DNA of 64,000 bases from Gammaproteobacteria bacterium (GTDB lineage Bacteria > Pseudomonadota > Gammaproteobacteria > Steroidobacterales > GCA-2729495). A model generated the notes under the pieces. That model saw only the letters and a program-made list of their open reading frames with translations, did not search any database and had not been told where the DNA came from. Positions within the stretch are counted from its first letter, which is position 1. Each line of letters begins with the position of its first letter. The position numbers were made by a program, and so were the translations under genes. This document shows positions 7,724-16,923 of the stretch, in pieces. The stretch spans positions 1 through 64,000 of the forward strand of contig JANQPY010000014.1 of the NCBI GenBank assembly GCA_028285245.1. Reading direction: 5' to 3'.

Positions 7724-8488
7724 ATGAACAGACTTTTATCAGTTAACGGACTTCGCGTCAGTGTTGGGGAAGCGGAGATCCTCAGGGGCCTCGACCTGGA
7801 GGTAAACGCAGGCGAAGTGCACGCCATCATGGGGCCGAATGGTTCCGGCAAGAGCACCCTTGCGCATGTCCTGGCTGGCCGGGATGGCTACGACGTGACT
7901 GCCGGCTCGGTCACCTATCGAGGCGAGGACCTGCTTGAGCTTGCCCCGGAAGAGCGCGCCTGGCGCGGCCTTTTCCTTGGCTTCCAGTACCCGGTAGAGA
8001 TTCCGGGCGTAAACAATGTTGCACTGCTTAAAGCGGCGTTAAACGCCCGCAAGAAATACCAGGGCGAACCAGAGGTTGACTCCATTGAGTTTCTTAAGCG
8101 CGTGCGAGAAAAAGCCGGCCTGATGGAGATGGATGACAGCTTTCTGCAGAGAGCGGTGAATGAAGGCTTTTCGGGTGGCGAGAAAAAACGCAATGAAATC
8201 TTTCAGATGGCGCTACTCGAACCCGAGCTTGCGATCCTTGATGAGACCGATTCGGGTCTCGACATTGATGCGCTTAAGATCGTCGCGAACGGCGTAAATC
8301 GCATGCGCAACGACCAGCGGGCGTTCATTCTAGTTACTCACTACCAGCGCCTGCTGGACTACATTCAGCCAGACTTCGTGCACGTGCTGGCGAGGGGACA
8401 GGTCGTCAAGACCGGTGACAAAGGACTGGCACTTGACCTCGAGGCACAGGGCTATGACTGGGTGCTTGATAAGGCGGCGAATCAGTGA
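7724..8488 (+). CDS. sufC: SUF ATPase SufC
   Basis: A 254-residue ABC-type ATPase that drives conformational change of the SufBC2D scaffold. Walker A GPNGSGKST is at 37-45; the signature is FSGGEKKRNEIF, followed by Walker B ELAILDETDSGLD, where the Asp-Glu-Thr-Asp-Ser-Gly run is typical of SufC. ATG 7724 is chosen from the SufC N-terminus (MNRLLSVNGLRVSV); the longer open frame runs back into sufB. The stop overlaps the sufD GTG start (GTGA), so synthesis of C and D is likely coupled. Confidence 0.97.
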   Translation: MNRLLSVNGLRVSVGEAEILRGLDLEVNAGEVHAIMGPNGSGKSTLAHVLAGRDGYDVTAGSVTYRGEDLLELAPEERAWRGLFLGFQYPVEIPGVNNVALLKAALNARKKYQGEPEVDSIEFLKRVREKAGLMEMDDSFLQRAVNEGFSGGEKKRNEIFQMALLEPELAILDETDSGLDIDALKIVANGVNRMRNDQRAFILVTHYQRLLDYIQPDFVHVLARGQVVKTGDKGLALDLEAQGYDWVLDKAANQ

Positions 8489-9756
8489 CCAGCGCTATTC
8501 AGACTACGCATGCGAAGTTCGTTGCCAGCCATCCGGCAGCGACCTGGCTGCCGCGGCTGCGGAGCGTGGCGCTTGAGAGCCTGGAGCGACATGGCTTTCC
8601 CACAGTCGCCCTCGAAGACTATCGCTACACAAATCTGAAGCCGGCTGCTGAGCGCGCGATCGACTATCTCGGCCGGAGTGAGCAGCCACCCCAAACGCAG
8701 CCGGAAGCCGCGCCGGCTGCGGCCGCCGATGCTCTGCGCATCGAGGTGGTGAATGGCCGCCTCCAGCGATTACCAGAAGACCTGCCAGCCGGCCTGACGC
8801 TGCGCCGCTTGAGCGCCGGCGACAAAGCACAGCACGACTTGATCGCAGCGCAAATCAACGAGGCGGGCCAGCGCGGAGCCGGCCTGGTTGAGTTCAATGC
8901 AGCTTTCCTGACGGATGCGTTGCAGATCGATGTGGCGCCTGGCGTCACGTTGCCCACACCGCTGTATCTTGACCTGTGGTCAGACGGACAACCGATCAGC
9001 AACCTTCCCCGGGTGCTGGTTCGCTGCGGCGACGGCTCGAACGCGACCGTGATCGAGCATTTCCGCGGTACGGGGGCCGGCAGCACAAACTCAGTGACCC
9101 AACTCGCGTGCGGCACGGGCGCGCAGCTTGAATACGTCAAGCTGCAAACCGAGTCCACCGATGCCCATCATCTGGCGACACAGATCGCGACGCTGGCCGC
9201 CGGCAGTTGCCTGAATGCCACCTATATCGATCTTGGCAGCGCACTGGCGCGCAATGATCTGCATTGCGATCTGGCTGGAGCGGGCGCCAGTGCCAGCCTT
9301 CGCGGTGCTTACCTGGCGGCAGATGCGCAGCATCTGGATGCACACATCTGGATTAATCATCGCGCACCGCATACCCAGAGTCGCGCGACGCACCGGGGCA
9401 TCGCCAAAGACCGCGGTCGCATCGTGTTTGACGGCAAGATAACGGTCGCAAGTGGAGCCGATGGCACCGACGCCGCCCTGCAGAACAGAAACCTGCTACT
9501 CAATGACGGCGCGGAGATCGACACCAAGCCTGAGCTGGAGATCTACGCAGACGACGTGAAGTGCAGTCATGGCGCGACCACTGGCCAATTGGACCCGATG
9601 AGCGTCTTCTACCTGCGCTCGCGCGGCCTCACCGACGTGCAGGCGCGCCAAATGCTAATCGGTGCGTTCACGCGGAAAATCACCGGGCACATTGGTATGC
9701 CCACTCTCCGACAGCTGGTCGAAAGCAGCATTGATGATCGAATCAGCGAGTCCTGA
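8485..9756 (+). CDS. sufD: Fe-S scaffold subunit SufD
   Basis: A 423-residue SufB paralogue that completes the SufBC2D complex and is needed for iron delivery to the scaffold. It starts with GTG, overlapping the sufC stop. The beta-helix core ends in the family signature DDVKCSHGATTGQLDPMSVFY-like stretch (about residues 350-372), including the conserved Cys and His, followed by RSRGLTDVQARQMLIGAF. The N-terminal third is variable, as usual for SufD. Length is typical. Confidence 0.96.
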   Translation: MTSAIQTTHAKFVASHPAATWLPRLRSVALESLERHGFPTVALEDYRYTNLKPAAERAIDYLGRSEQPPQTQPEAAPAAAADALRIEVVNGRLQRLPEDLPAGLTLRRLSAGDKAQHDLIAAQINEAGQRGAGLVEFNAAFLTDALQIDVAPGVTLPTPLYLDLWSDGQPISNLPRVLVRCGDGSNATVIEHFRGTGAGSTNSVTQLACGTGAQLEYVKLQTESTDAHHLATQIATLAAGSCLNATYIDLGSALARNDLHCDLAGAGASASLRGAYLAADAQHLDAHIWINHRAPHTQSRATHRGIAKDRGRIVFDGKITVASGADGTDAALQNRNLLLNDGAEIDTKPELEIYADDVKCSHGATTGQLDPMSVFYLRSRGLTDVQARQMLIGAFTRKITGHIGMPTLRQLVESSIDDRISES

Positions 9757-9757
9757 C

Positions 9758-11014
9758 ATGACTGCTTCCAGCGAAAGCAGTCTGAGCCCGGCAGTCGACC
9801 CATTGAATGGGCATGACGTACGCCGGGACTTTCCGGTGCTCGATCAGCAGATCAACGGCAATCGCCTGGCTTTTCTGGATAGCGCCGCTTCGGCGCAGCG
9901 TCCGCGTCCGGTACTGGAGGCAATAGCTGCCTACGAAGAGCGTGACCACGCCAATGTCCATCGCGGCGTGCACACGCTCAGCCATCGGGCAACAGAGGCC
10001 TATGAGTCTGCGCGCAAAAAAGTGCGCCGTTTCGTAAACGCAGCCAGCGAGCGCGAGATCGTCTTCACGCGCGGCACGACTGAAGCGATCAACCTGGTTG
10101 CGGCCACCCTCTCCCAGAGCTGGACATCCGGTGACGAGATCATCGTTACTGAGCTTGAGCATCATGCCAACATCGTTCCCTGGCAGATGTTGGCGGACCA
10201 GCACGGATTCCGGCTGAGGGTTCTGCCAATCAATAACCGCGGCGAGTTGCTGGTTGAGCAACTGCCCGACCTAATCAATGATCGAACCCGTTTGCTTTGC
10301 CTGGCCCACGTCTCTAACGCGCTCGGCACGATCAACCCAGTGACCGAATGCGTTGCGATGGCCAGGGCGCGGAACGTGCGCACGCTGATCGATGGCGCGC
10401 AAGCAGTGCCCCATATGCCAGTGGATGTTCGCGCCGTGGACTGTGATTTTTACGCGTTTTCGGGCCACAAGATGTACGGCCCCACCGGCATCGGTGTGCT
10501 CTATGGGCGCGAGAGTCTGATGCAAAGCCTGCCCCCCTGGCAGGGCGGCGGCGACATGATTTTGACGGTGTCTTTTTCGGGCACGACGTTTAACGAACTG
10601 CCTTATCGATTCGAGGCCGGTACGCCGAACATCGCCGGCGCCATCGGCTTGGGCGCAGCGATCGATTACCTTGAGTCTATCGGTATGGCAAACGTGGCAA
10701 CCCGCGAGTCGGCGCTACTGAAGTACGCCACGGACAAGTTAACCGAGCTGCCAGGCCTCCGACTGATCGGCACCGCAGCCAACAAGACAAGCGTGCTGTC
10801 ATTTACCGTTGAGGGCACACATCCGCACGACCTGGGAACCATTCTCGACCATCAGGGTGTGGCCATTCGCACGGGCCATCACTGCGCAATGCCTGTGATG
10901 GAGCATTTCAATATTGCGGGCACAGCTCGGGCATCTCTGGGCATTTACAACACAACGGACGATATTGATCAGCTCTACAAGGGCCTGACCAAGGCATTGG
11001 AAATGCTGCGATGA
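9758..11014 (+). CDS. sufS: Group II cysteine desulfurase SufS
   Basis: A 418-residue PLP enzyme that takes sulfur from cysteine and passes it as persulfide to SufU. The PLP Schiff-base Lys238 sits in FSGHKMYGPTG, and the persulfide-forming Cys376 in RTGHHCAMPVM. LDSAASAQRP near the N-terminus is the substrate-site signature. ATG 9758 is one base past the sufD stop and leaves an N-terminus of normal length; the frame is open further upstream inside sufD. The stop overlaps sufU by 4 nt. Confidence 0.97.
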   Translation: MTASSESSLSPAVDPLNGHDVRRDFPVLDQQINGNRLAFLDSAASAQRPRPVLEAIAAYEERDHANVHRGVHTLSHRATEAYESARKKVRRFVNAASEREIVFTRGTTEAINLVAATLSQSWTSGDEIIVTELEHHANIVPWQMLADQHGFRLRVLPINNRGELLVEQLPDLINDRTRLLCLAHVSNALGTINPVTECVAMARARNVRTLIDGAQAVPHMPVDVRAVDCDFYAFSGHKMYGPTGIGVLYGRESLMQSLPPWQGGGDMILTVSFSGTTFNELPYRFEAGTPNIAGAIGLGAAIDYLESIGMANVATRESALLKYATDKLTELPGLRLIGTAANKTSVLSFTVEGTHPHDLGTILDHQGVAIRTGHHCAMPVMEHFNIAGTARASLGIYNTTDDIDQLYKGLTKALEMLR

Positions 11015-11466
11015 CAGACTCTGCTGACAGCCTAAAGGCGCTGTATCAATCGATCGTGCTGGAACACAGCCGCTCCCCGCATAACACTGGCCGCCTGGAA
11101 GAACCTTCCACTTCGGCCACCGGTCACAACCCTTTGTGCGGCGACAAGATTACGGTTTTCGTGCAGGCCGATGGGGATTCGCTGACGGCATTGAAGTTCG
11201 AAGCGACGGCCTGCGCTATTTGTACGGCTTCCGCGTCTATCATGACCGAAACCGTCGACAATCGGAGTCGCGGCGCGGCGTCGGAAACGATTCGCCGCAC
11301 GCTGGATGCATTTGAACACCAGCGGAATCTTGATGATTTGCCCGGGGACATGGCCGCCTTTGCAGAGGTTTGCCGTTACCCATCGCGCGTCAAGTGCGCG
11401 ACGCTGCCCTGGCAGACACTGCATGTGGCGCTGAATGAAAACACCACAACAACCACTACGGAATAG
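11011..11466 (+). CDS. sufU: Sulfur-transfer protein SufU (NifU N-domain family)
   Basis: A 151-residue IscU/NifU-fold protein. Cys43 and Asp45 (NPLCGD), Cys68 and Cys129 (RVKCATLPW) correspond to the three Cys and one Asp that bind zinc and accept sulfur in characterised SufU proteins; Cys71 is an extra cysteine nearby (CAIC). The residues inserted between the second and third ligands separate SufU from IscU. Position just after sufS supports a role as sulfur acceptor from SufS, taking the place of SufE. The C-terminus ends in a threonine run. Confidence 0.92.
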   Translation: MTDSADSLKALYQSIVLEHSRSPHNTGRLEEPSTSATGHNPLCGDKITVFVQADGDSLTALKFEATACAICTASASIMTETVDNRSRGAASETIRRTLDAFEHQRNLDDLPGDMAAFAEVCRYPSRVKCATLPWQTLHVALNENTTTTTTE

Positions 11467-11474
11467 ACCCGCAG

Positions 11475-12026
11475 ATGTTCGGACAAGACAGTGAACCGGT
11501 CACGCTAAAGCGTGATTGCGACGTCATCGTGGTTCCAGATGGCATCCCAGACAAGATTGATAAAGGCGCCCTTGTGTACATCACCCAGGCGATGGGCGGC
11601 AGCTTCACGATCTACTTCGAGGGCAATCTCTACCGAATATCTGGCAGCGATGCGGACGCGCTGGGTAAAGAGCCTATTGCACCGCCGGAGGTATCACCCG
11701 GCGCCAGCGATGCCGACTTCGAGGCCATCGCGTGGGACCAACTGCGCACAATTTATGACCCGGAGATTCCGATTAACATTGTCGAACTCGGCCTTATTTA
11801 TGACTGCCGAATCTCCCGAATGGATAACGATCAGCGCTACGTCTACGTGGAGATGACGCTCACGGCACCGGGTTGTGGCATGGGCGAAATCCTGGTTGAA
11901 GACGTTCGCGAGAAACTCGGCATCATTCCGACCGTAGCAAAAGTTGACGTCGAGCTTGTCTTTGACCCGCCCTGGAGTCAGTCGATGATGTCGGAGGCTG
12001 CGCGGCTTGAAGCCGGCCTGCTGTAG
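11475..12026 (+). CDS. sufT: Fe-S maturation factor SufT (MIP18/DUF59 family)
   Basis: A 183-residue protein with a SufT-specific N-terminal region (VTLKRDCDVIVVPDGIPDKI) followed by a DUF59/MIP18 domain from about residue 80 (AWDQLRTIYDPEIPINIVEL). The conserved DPE and the Cys in TAPGCGMGEIL are visible. SufT proteins help mature Fe-S enzymes, notably under high cluster demand. It lies 8 bp downstream of sufU and ends the SUF set proper. Confidence 0.93.
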   Translation: MFGQDSEPVTLKRDCDVIVVPDGIPDKIDKGALVYITQAMGGSFTIYFEGNLYRISGSDADALGKEPIAPPEVSPGASDADFEAIAWDQLRTIYDPEIPINIVELGLIYDCRISRMDNDQRYVYVEMTLTAPGCGMGEILVEDVREKLGIIPTVAKVDVELVFDPPWSQSMMSEAARLEAGLL

Positions 12027-12032
12027 CGCCCG

Positions 12033-12554
12033 ATGCTCAGAAGACTCACCCTGCTTCGCCATGCTAAATCGAGCTGGCAACAAGCCGATCTGGATGATCA
12101 CGACCGGCCGCTAAATGAGCGCGGCGAGCGCAATGCGCCGACGATGGGCCGTCGTCTCGCTGCGCGTGGCGCACGCCCCTCGTTGTTTATCACCAGCACA
12201 GCCAAAAGGGCCAGACGGACGGCGAGGCTTGTCGCGCGAGAGCTCGGCTACCCGCTTGAGTTTCTGCAAAGTGAGCCGGACCTGTACCTGGCGACACCGA
12301 AAACTATGCTTCGGATTCTTGGCGATCAGCCGAACAACTTCAGCGATATCATCCTCTGCGGGCACAACCCTGGGATCACTGAGCTGGCCAGCCAGCTGAC
12401 TGGCATCAGCATCGACAACGTCCCGACCTGCGGTGTGGTTGTGATCGACGTAGAGGTTGAGGAGTGGTCTGCGCTTGCTCCCGCCGCTTGTCAGTTCAAG
12501 TACTTCGATTATCCGAAGGCAGAAGAGCCGGTCTTACCGTCCGCGCTCCGTTAG
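12033..12554 (+). CDS. SixA-like phosphohistidine phosphatase
   Basis: A 173-residue histidine phosphatase (phosphoglycerate-mutase fold). The N-terminal catalytic motif LLRHAKSSW at about 6-14 has the active-site His, followed by DHDRPLNERGERNAP; a second His is in ILCGHNPGIT. This RHAKSSW form is typical of SixA-type phosphatases, which in E. coli dephosphorylate a histidine on ArcB or NPr. The substrate here is unknown. It starts 6 bp after sufT and is likely co-transcribed with the SUF genes. Confidence 0.85.
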   Translation: MLRRLTLLRHAKSSWQQADLDDHDRPLNERGERNAPTMGRRLAARGARPSLFITSTAKRARRTARLVARELGYPLEFLQSEPDLYLATPKTMLRILGDQPNNFSDIILCGHNPGITELASQLTGISIDNVPTCGVVVIDVEVEEWSALAPAACQFKYFDYPKAEEPVLPSALR

Positions 12555-12632
12555 TAGCTCTGAGAGCAGCTCACCCAAAGCGACAAGCTCAATTGGAATT
12601 GGGCATGTTAATTTGGACAGCCTGCTAAATTG
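12555..12632. other. Convergent intergenic region
   Basis: The 78 bp between the convergent sixA-like and sppA stops contain a small palindrome (CAATTGGAATTG near 12590) but no hairpin followed by a T-run on either strand. I cannot place a terminator. Confidence 0.4.
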
Positions 12633-14480
12633 CTATCTAAGGTCGCAGGGACACAATAAATAGAGATTCCCCGGATCGTTGAACTCGCTCAACCAGCTCA
12701 GCGAATCCTCCACCCTGCGAATGACGTCATTCACGTGACCGCGCACCGGCATGGCATTGCCGGCAACCCGCTCGAACGTCGCCCAAGCACGCACGGCAAG
12801 TGCTTCAGTCAACCGCTCGCGCATGGTCGGTGGGCGGCGCAGAAAACGCGTTGCATAGTCATCACCCTCAGCACCCGCCAGGCCTGCCGCAGCTGCCACG
12901 GCATCCTCCAGGCTACCCAGGTTGTCGACCAGATCGATACTTAGCGCATCTTCTCCAGTCCAGATGCGCCCCTGGGCGATACCTTCTATGCGCTCCGCAC
13001 TGATGGGCCGTGCCTGCATGACGCGCCCGGTGAACAGGCGATATGCCTCTTCCACGCTCGCCTGAATAATGCGCCGCGCGTCGTCGCCCAGGGCCCGGTC
13101 GGGCCGCATCTGGCCTGACAACGGCGTGGTGCCGAACCCATCTATACGAACGCCGAGTCGCTCAAGGCCACGCTGAAACGTGGGCAACAAAGCGAAGACA
13201 CCTATCGAGCCGGTAATAGTGGCTGGCTCTGCCCAGATCTCATCAGCCGGCGCAGCGATGTAGTAACCCCCGGACGCGGCAACCGTGCCCATGGACGCCA
13301 CGAGCGGCTTACCGCTGTCGCGCAGGGCCTGCAGTTCGGCATGAATGAGTTCTGAGGCGAACAGACTGCCACCCGGGCTGTCGATGCGCAGCACAAGGGC
13401 ATCGAGATCCGGATCTTCGGACGCGGCGCGAATCTCTCGCGCCAGTGATTCGCCGCCGATCTGGCCAGGCAAACCTGGCCCGTCAACGATTGTGCCGGAA
13501 GCGACCAGCACACCGACCACGGGCCCGCCGGTGCCCGCAGCCTCAGGCTCGGTTGCAGACAGATAAGCCCGGTGGCCGATCGCCGCATAGCCGCCATCGC
13601 CGTCGCCGACCAGCGCCGCCATGTCGGCATTGAACTCACGCCGACCACGGAGTTCGTCTACGAGGCCAGCAGCAACGGCCATGCCGGCGAGATCGCCACC
13701 AGTCGTCTCAGCCGCATCTGCATAGCCGTTGATGTAGCGGGTCACCGACCCGGGCGGCAAATCCCGCGCCTGTTCTACACCAGTCAGGTAAACCTGCCAG
13801 AGCGCCTCCAGCCATCGTCGGCCGTCGGTCCGGTCAGCGGCCGACATGTCATCACGCTCAAAAGGCTCCACAAACGATTTAAACTCGCCGGCCCGAAACA
13901 CATTTACATCGATGCTGAAAAGCTCAAGGCCTTCGCGAAAGAAGGCACGGAAATAGCCATACCCGTCGAGGTATACCGAGCCCAGCGGATTCATGTAAAT
14001 CTGATCGGCGGCAGCCGCAAGATAGTACTGTTCCTGAGTAAACCCATCCCCGATGGCGAGTACGGGTTTGCCGGAATCACGAAACTCGGAGACTGCATCA
14101 GCCAGGGTTTCCAGTTTCGCCAGGCCACCACCCTGCAGTCCGCCAAGCTCCAGAACGACCGCTTGAATTCGCGGATCATCGGCGGCCCGCTCCAGCGCCA
14201 GCAGCAAATCACGCATGCGCGTCTCCGCTACAGGCAGGCCCTGCAAATCCCCCAGGGCTAGCGCAATCGGATCGATCGCAATTTCCTCAACCAGGAAACC
14301 GGTCGGCTCAATCACCAGGGCCGCGGATTCCGGGATAGTGACCCTGGGGCCGCCACTGAACACGGCGACCAGCACCAGCACAAAAATGACCAGCGCGAAG
14401 AACTGCAGAATGCGGCGCAGCCATCCGAAGGCGCGCCCAACGCCGTCGAAAAACCGCCCGATCAGGCTGCGCTCACTCAC
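12633..14480 (-). CDS. sppA: Signal peptide peptidase SppA, 67-kDa type
   Basis: A 615-residue inner-membrane serine protease that degrades cleaved signal peptides in the periplasm. One membrane segment lies at about 24-42. Two tandem S49 domains follow. The catalytic Lys201 is in the N-domain (EFKSFVEPF) and the Ser403 nucleophile in the C-domain (VAASGGYYIA), the Lys/Ser split across two domains known for E. coli SppA. The start overlaps the upstream dehydrogenase-like gene by 8 nt, so it belongs to the minus-strand TRAP cluster. It converges on the SUF operon. Confidence 0.96.
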   Translation of the reverse strand: MSERSLIGRFFDGVGRAFGWLRRILQFFALVIFVLVLVAVFSGGPRVTIPESAALVIEPTGFLVEEIAIDPIALALGDLQGLPVAETRMRDLLLALERAADDPRIQAVVLELGGLQGGGLAKLETLADAVSEFRDSGKPVLAIGDGFTQEQYYLAAAADQIYMNPLGSVYLDGYGYFRAFFREGLELFSIDVNVFRAGEFKSFVEPFERDDMSAADRTDGRRWLEALWQVYLTGVEQARDLPPGSVTRYINGYADAAETTGGDLAGMAVAAGLVDELRGRREFNADMAALVGDGDGGYAAIGHRAYLSATEPEAAGTGGPVVGVLVASGTIVDGPGLPGQIGGESLAREIRAASEDPDLDALVLRIDSPGGSLFASELIHAELQALRDSGKPLVASMGTVAASGGYYIAAPADEIWAEPATITGSIGVFALLPTFQRGLERLGVRIDGFGTTPLSGQMRPDRALGDDARRIIQASVEEAYRLFTGRVMQARPISAERIEGIAQGRIWTGEDALSIDLVDNLGSLEDAVAAAAGLAGAEGDDYATRFLRRPPTMRERLTEALAVRAWATFERVAGNAMPVRGHVNDVIRRVEDSLSWLSEFNDPGNLYLLCPCDLR

Positions 14481-15636
14481 TGACGGCTGCCGATCTGTTG
14501 GCCAGGCCGGCAGAGCCGCCTACATAGGAAATACGATAGATCTTACCGGCGGCGTCATCACTCACCAACAATGCGCCATCAGGCGCCTGGAGCAAATCAA
14601 CCGGGCGGCCGGTTACCTGATCGTCGACAAGAAACCCGTCGAGGAACGTCTCGTATGCCACTGCTTGCCCGGCCTCGTTCAGCTCAACTAAAGACACGCG
14701 ATAGCCTGTTTTTCCGGCTTCAGAGCTCCGATTCCAGGAACCGTGTTCAGCAATGAATACCTGATGGAAATAACGCTTGGGAAACATGCTGCCGGTGTAA
14801 AAGCGCAGACCGAGCGGCGCCGAGTGCGGCACCAGGTTTTGCACCGGTGCGGCAGCATCGGCACAGTTGCCCAGCTCGCCAAACTTAGGATCGACGACGT
14901 CGGTACCGTGGCAGTAAGGAAAGCCAAAGTCCTGGCCGCGTGCGGTGAGACGGTTCAACTCGCAGGGAGGGATCTCATCGCCGAGCATGTCGCGGCCGTT
15001 GTCGGTGAACCAGAGCTCGCCGGTTTCCGGATGCCAGTCGAAGCCGACGGAGTTTCTCACGCCCACTGCCTCGGTCTGCGGGTCGCTGCCATCGGCGGCA
15101 TAGCTCATAAGTGTCGCAAAGCCCTCCCGGTCGCAGACATTGCACGGGGCACCAAGCGGGAGATATAGACGACCGTCGGGACCAAAGGCCAGGTATTTCC
15201 AGGAGTGCAGCGGCCCGCCGTAGGGCAGTTCGGCGAGTACTTCCGGCTCACCAACATCGGTAAGCTTTGTATCAATGTCGGCAATCCTCAGCAGCTGGTC
15301 GCGGACTGTGAAATAAAGATCGCCGTCACGATACGCAACGCCGTTGGGCAACTTCAGCCCGTCTAACATCACCAAAACCTCGGGGGAATCCGACAGCGCG
15401 CCGCGCACTGCATACAGCCGGCCAGCCCGGCGGCTACCGACGAACAAGGTATCGCCCGAACCCCAGGCCATTGCCCGAGCGTTCGGAATTTCCTCTACCA
15501 GCACCTCTATTTGAAAGCCTTCTGGCAACTGAAAATCGGGCTCCGCCAAGTCCGAGTCGGCAGCGCACGCCGAGTTACCCAACAACGCTCCCATGAGCAG
15601 CACGGCGGTGGGCAAGGAGTTTTGCACGGTCGTCAT
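14473..15636 (-). CDS. Periplasmic PQQ-type sugar (sorbosone) dehydrogenase-like beta-propeller
   Basis: A 387-residue exported protein: signal peptide about 1-25 (AVLLMGALLGNSACA), then a beta-propeller related to soluble glucose/sorbosone dehydrogenases. Recognisable parts are LPEGFQIEVLVEEIPNARAM, the Arg-rich blade RNSVGFDWHPETGELWFTDN and GLRFYTGSMFP. These families oxidise aldoses or aldehydes with PQQ, but the exact substrate and cofactor cannot be read here. The Cys in LGNSAC could instead be a lipobox. It lies 30 bp after the TRAP large permease gene and overlaps sppA, so the product may act on the transported compound. Confidence 0.8.
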   Translation of the reverse strand: MTTVQNSLPTAVLLMGALLGNSACAADSDLAEPDFQLPEGFQIEVLVEEIPNARAMAWGSGDTLFVGSRRAGRLYAVRGALSDSPEVLVMLDGLKLPNGVAYRDGDLYFTVRDQLLRIADIDTKLTDVGEPEVLAELPYGGPLHSWKYLAFGPDGRLYLPLGAPCNVCDREGFATLMSYAADGSDPQTEAVGVRNSVGFDWHPETGELWFTDNGRDMLGDEIPPCELNRLTARGQDFGFPYCHGTDVVDPKFGELGNCADAAAPVQNLVPHSAPLGLRFYTGSMFPKRYFHQVFIAEHGSWNRSSEAGKTGYRVSLVELNEAGQAVAYETFLDGFLVDDQVTGRPVDLLQAPDGALLVSDDAAGKIYRISYVGGSAGLANRSAAVSE

Positions 15637-15666
15637 AGTGTTCCTATCTTAAGCGAAGCCGCTGAG

Positions 15667-16923
15667 TCAGCGCAGCAGCATGAGGGACAGATCAGGCCAG
15701 AATGTGATGAGCAACACCGCAGCGGCGAGGATCAGCAGGAATGGGAAGGTTGCCAGATAGATTTCTACGATCGATCGCTCAAAGCGATAGCTCGCAATAA
15801 ACAGATTAAGCCCGACCGGTGGGGTCAGGTATCCAAGCTGCATGGTCGCCAGAAAAACAATGCCCAAATGAATCGGGTCAACGCCATACTGAGCAGCGAC
15901 CGGCAAAATCAGCGGCACAACCAGCACCAGCGCGGAAAATATATCCAGGATCGCACCCAGTACGAGAAGAAAACAGAACAGCAGCAATAGAAAGCTGGTG
16001 GTGCCGGTGACATATTCCTGCACGACGCCGATCAACATCTCCGGCACCTGAGCGTCAATCATATAGTTCGTTGACGCCAGCGAAACACCCAGGATAAGGA
16101 GAATCCCACCGACCAGAAGCATCGACTGCCGGACGATTTCCGGGATCTGCGCAAGCCTGATGTCCCGATGGATGATCAGTTCGACACTCAGCACATAGAT
16201 GGCTGTTACGACAGCCGCCTCGGACACGGCAAAATACCCAGAGTAAATACCGCCGAGCACCACGAACGGCAGCGGGAGCTCCCATACGGACTCACGCAGC
16301 GCGGACAGCAGCTCGGCTAAGGAGAAGTTGGCCACCGGCTGACGATTTGCGCGGTTCACCCACAAACACCAGGCAGACATGGCTGCCATCATCAGCAAGC
16401 CCGGCAGGATTCCGGCGATGAACAGGCTATCAATAGAAACGCTGGCTACGACGCCATAAAGAATGAGCGGCAGCGATGGCGCGAACAGCAGGCCGAGACT
16501 CCCCGCAGCAGTGATCAAGCCCAGATTGAACCGGTCGGCGTAACCCGATTGCTTTAGCGCAGGGTAGAGCAACGCGCCCAGGGCAATAATCGTGACGCCC
16601 GAAGCTCCGGTAAACGCGGTGAAGAATGCGCAGGCTGCAATAGAAACAATTGCCAGGCCGCCGGGCAACCAGCCCAGCACAGCATCGGTTAGCCGCACCA
16701 GTCTCGCGGGTGCGCGGCTTTCGCTCAACACGTAGCCAGCGAAGGTAAACAGCGGGATAGCCAACAGGATAGGCATCTCAGCGATGCTGAATATCTCAAT
16801 CCCCATGACAGACAGTGGGATCTCGCTGGAGTAAAAGCCCCACATGGCGCTCGCTGCAATAATCGCGAACAGCGGAGCGCCAAGCAGCGCGAGCAGGGCC
16901 AGCAGCAGGCCAAACAGAATCAT
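15667..16923 (-). CDS. TRAP transporter large permease (DctM)
   Basis: A 418-residue inner-membrane protein with about 12 hydrophobic segments, the ion-coupled permease of a tripartite ATP-independent periplasmic transporter. The N-terminus (MILFGLLLALLALLGAPLFA) and the TGASGVTIIALGALLYP segment match DctM. ATG 16923 is chosen because it overlaps the DctQ stop by 4 nt; the longer frame adds 80 residues of Cys/Arg-rich non-membrane sequence read from inside dctQ. Together with the P and Q genes it imports an organic acid or related solute driven by an ion gradient. Confidence 0.95.
   Translation of the reverse strand: MILFGLLLALLALLGAPLFAIIAASAMWGFYSSEIPLSVMGIEIFSIAEMPILLAIPLFTFAGYVLSESRAPARLVRLTDAVLGWLPGGLAIVSIAACAFFTAFTGASGVTIIALGALLYPALKQSGYADRFNLGLITAAGSLGLLFAPSLPLILYGVVASVSIDSLFIAGILPGLLMMAAMSAWCLWVNRANRQPVANFSLAELLSALRESVWELPLPFVVLGGIYSGYFAVSEAAVVTAIYVLSVELIIHRDIRLAQIPEIVRQSMLLVGGILLILGVSLASTNYMIDAQVPEMLIGVVQEYVTGTTSFLLLLFCFLLVLGAILDIFSALVLVVPLILPVAAQYGVDPIHLGIVFLATMQLGYLTPPVGLNLFIASYRFERSIVEIYLATFPFLLILAAAVLLITFWPDLSLMLLR

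Noticed and set aside
12590..12601. CAATTGGAATTG palindrome as a terminator between the convergent sixA-like and sppA genes
   Set aside because: Stem is only five AT-rich pairs and no T-run follows on either strand.
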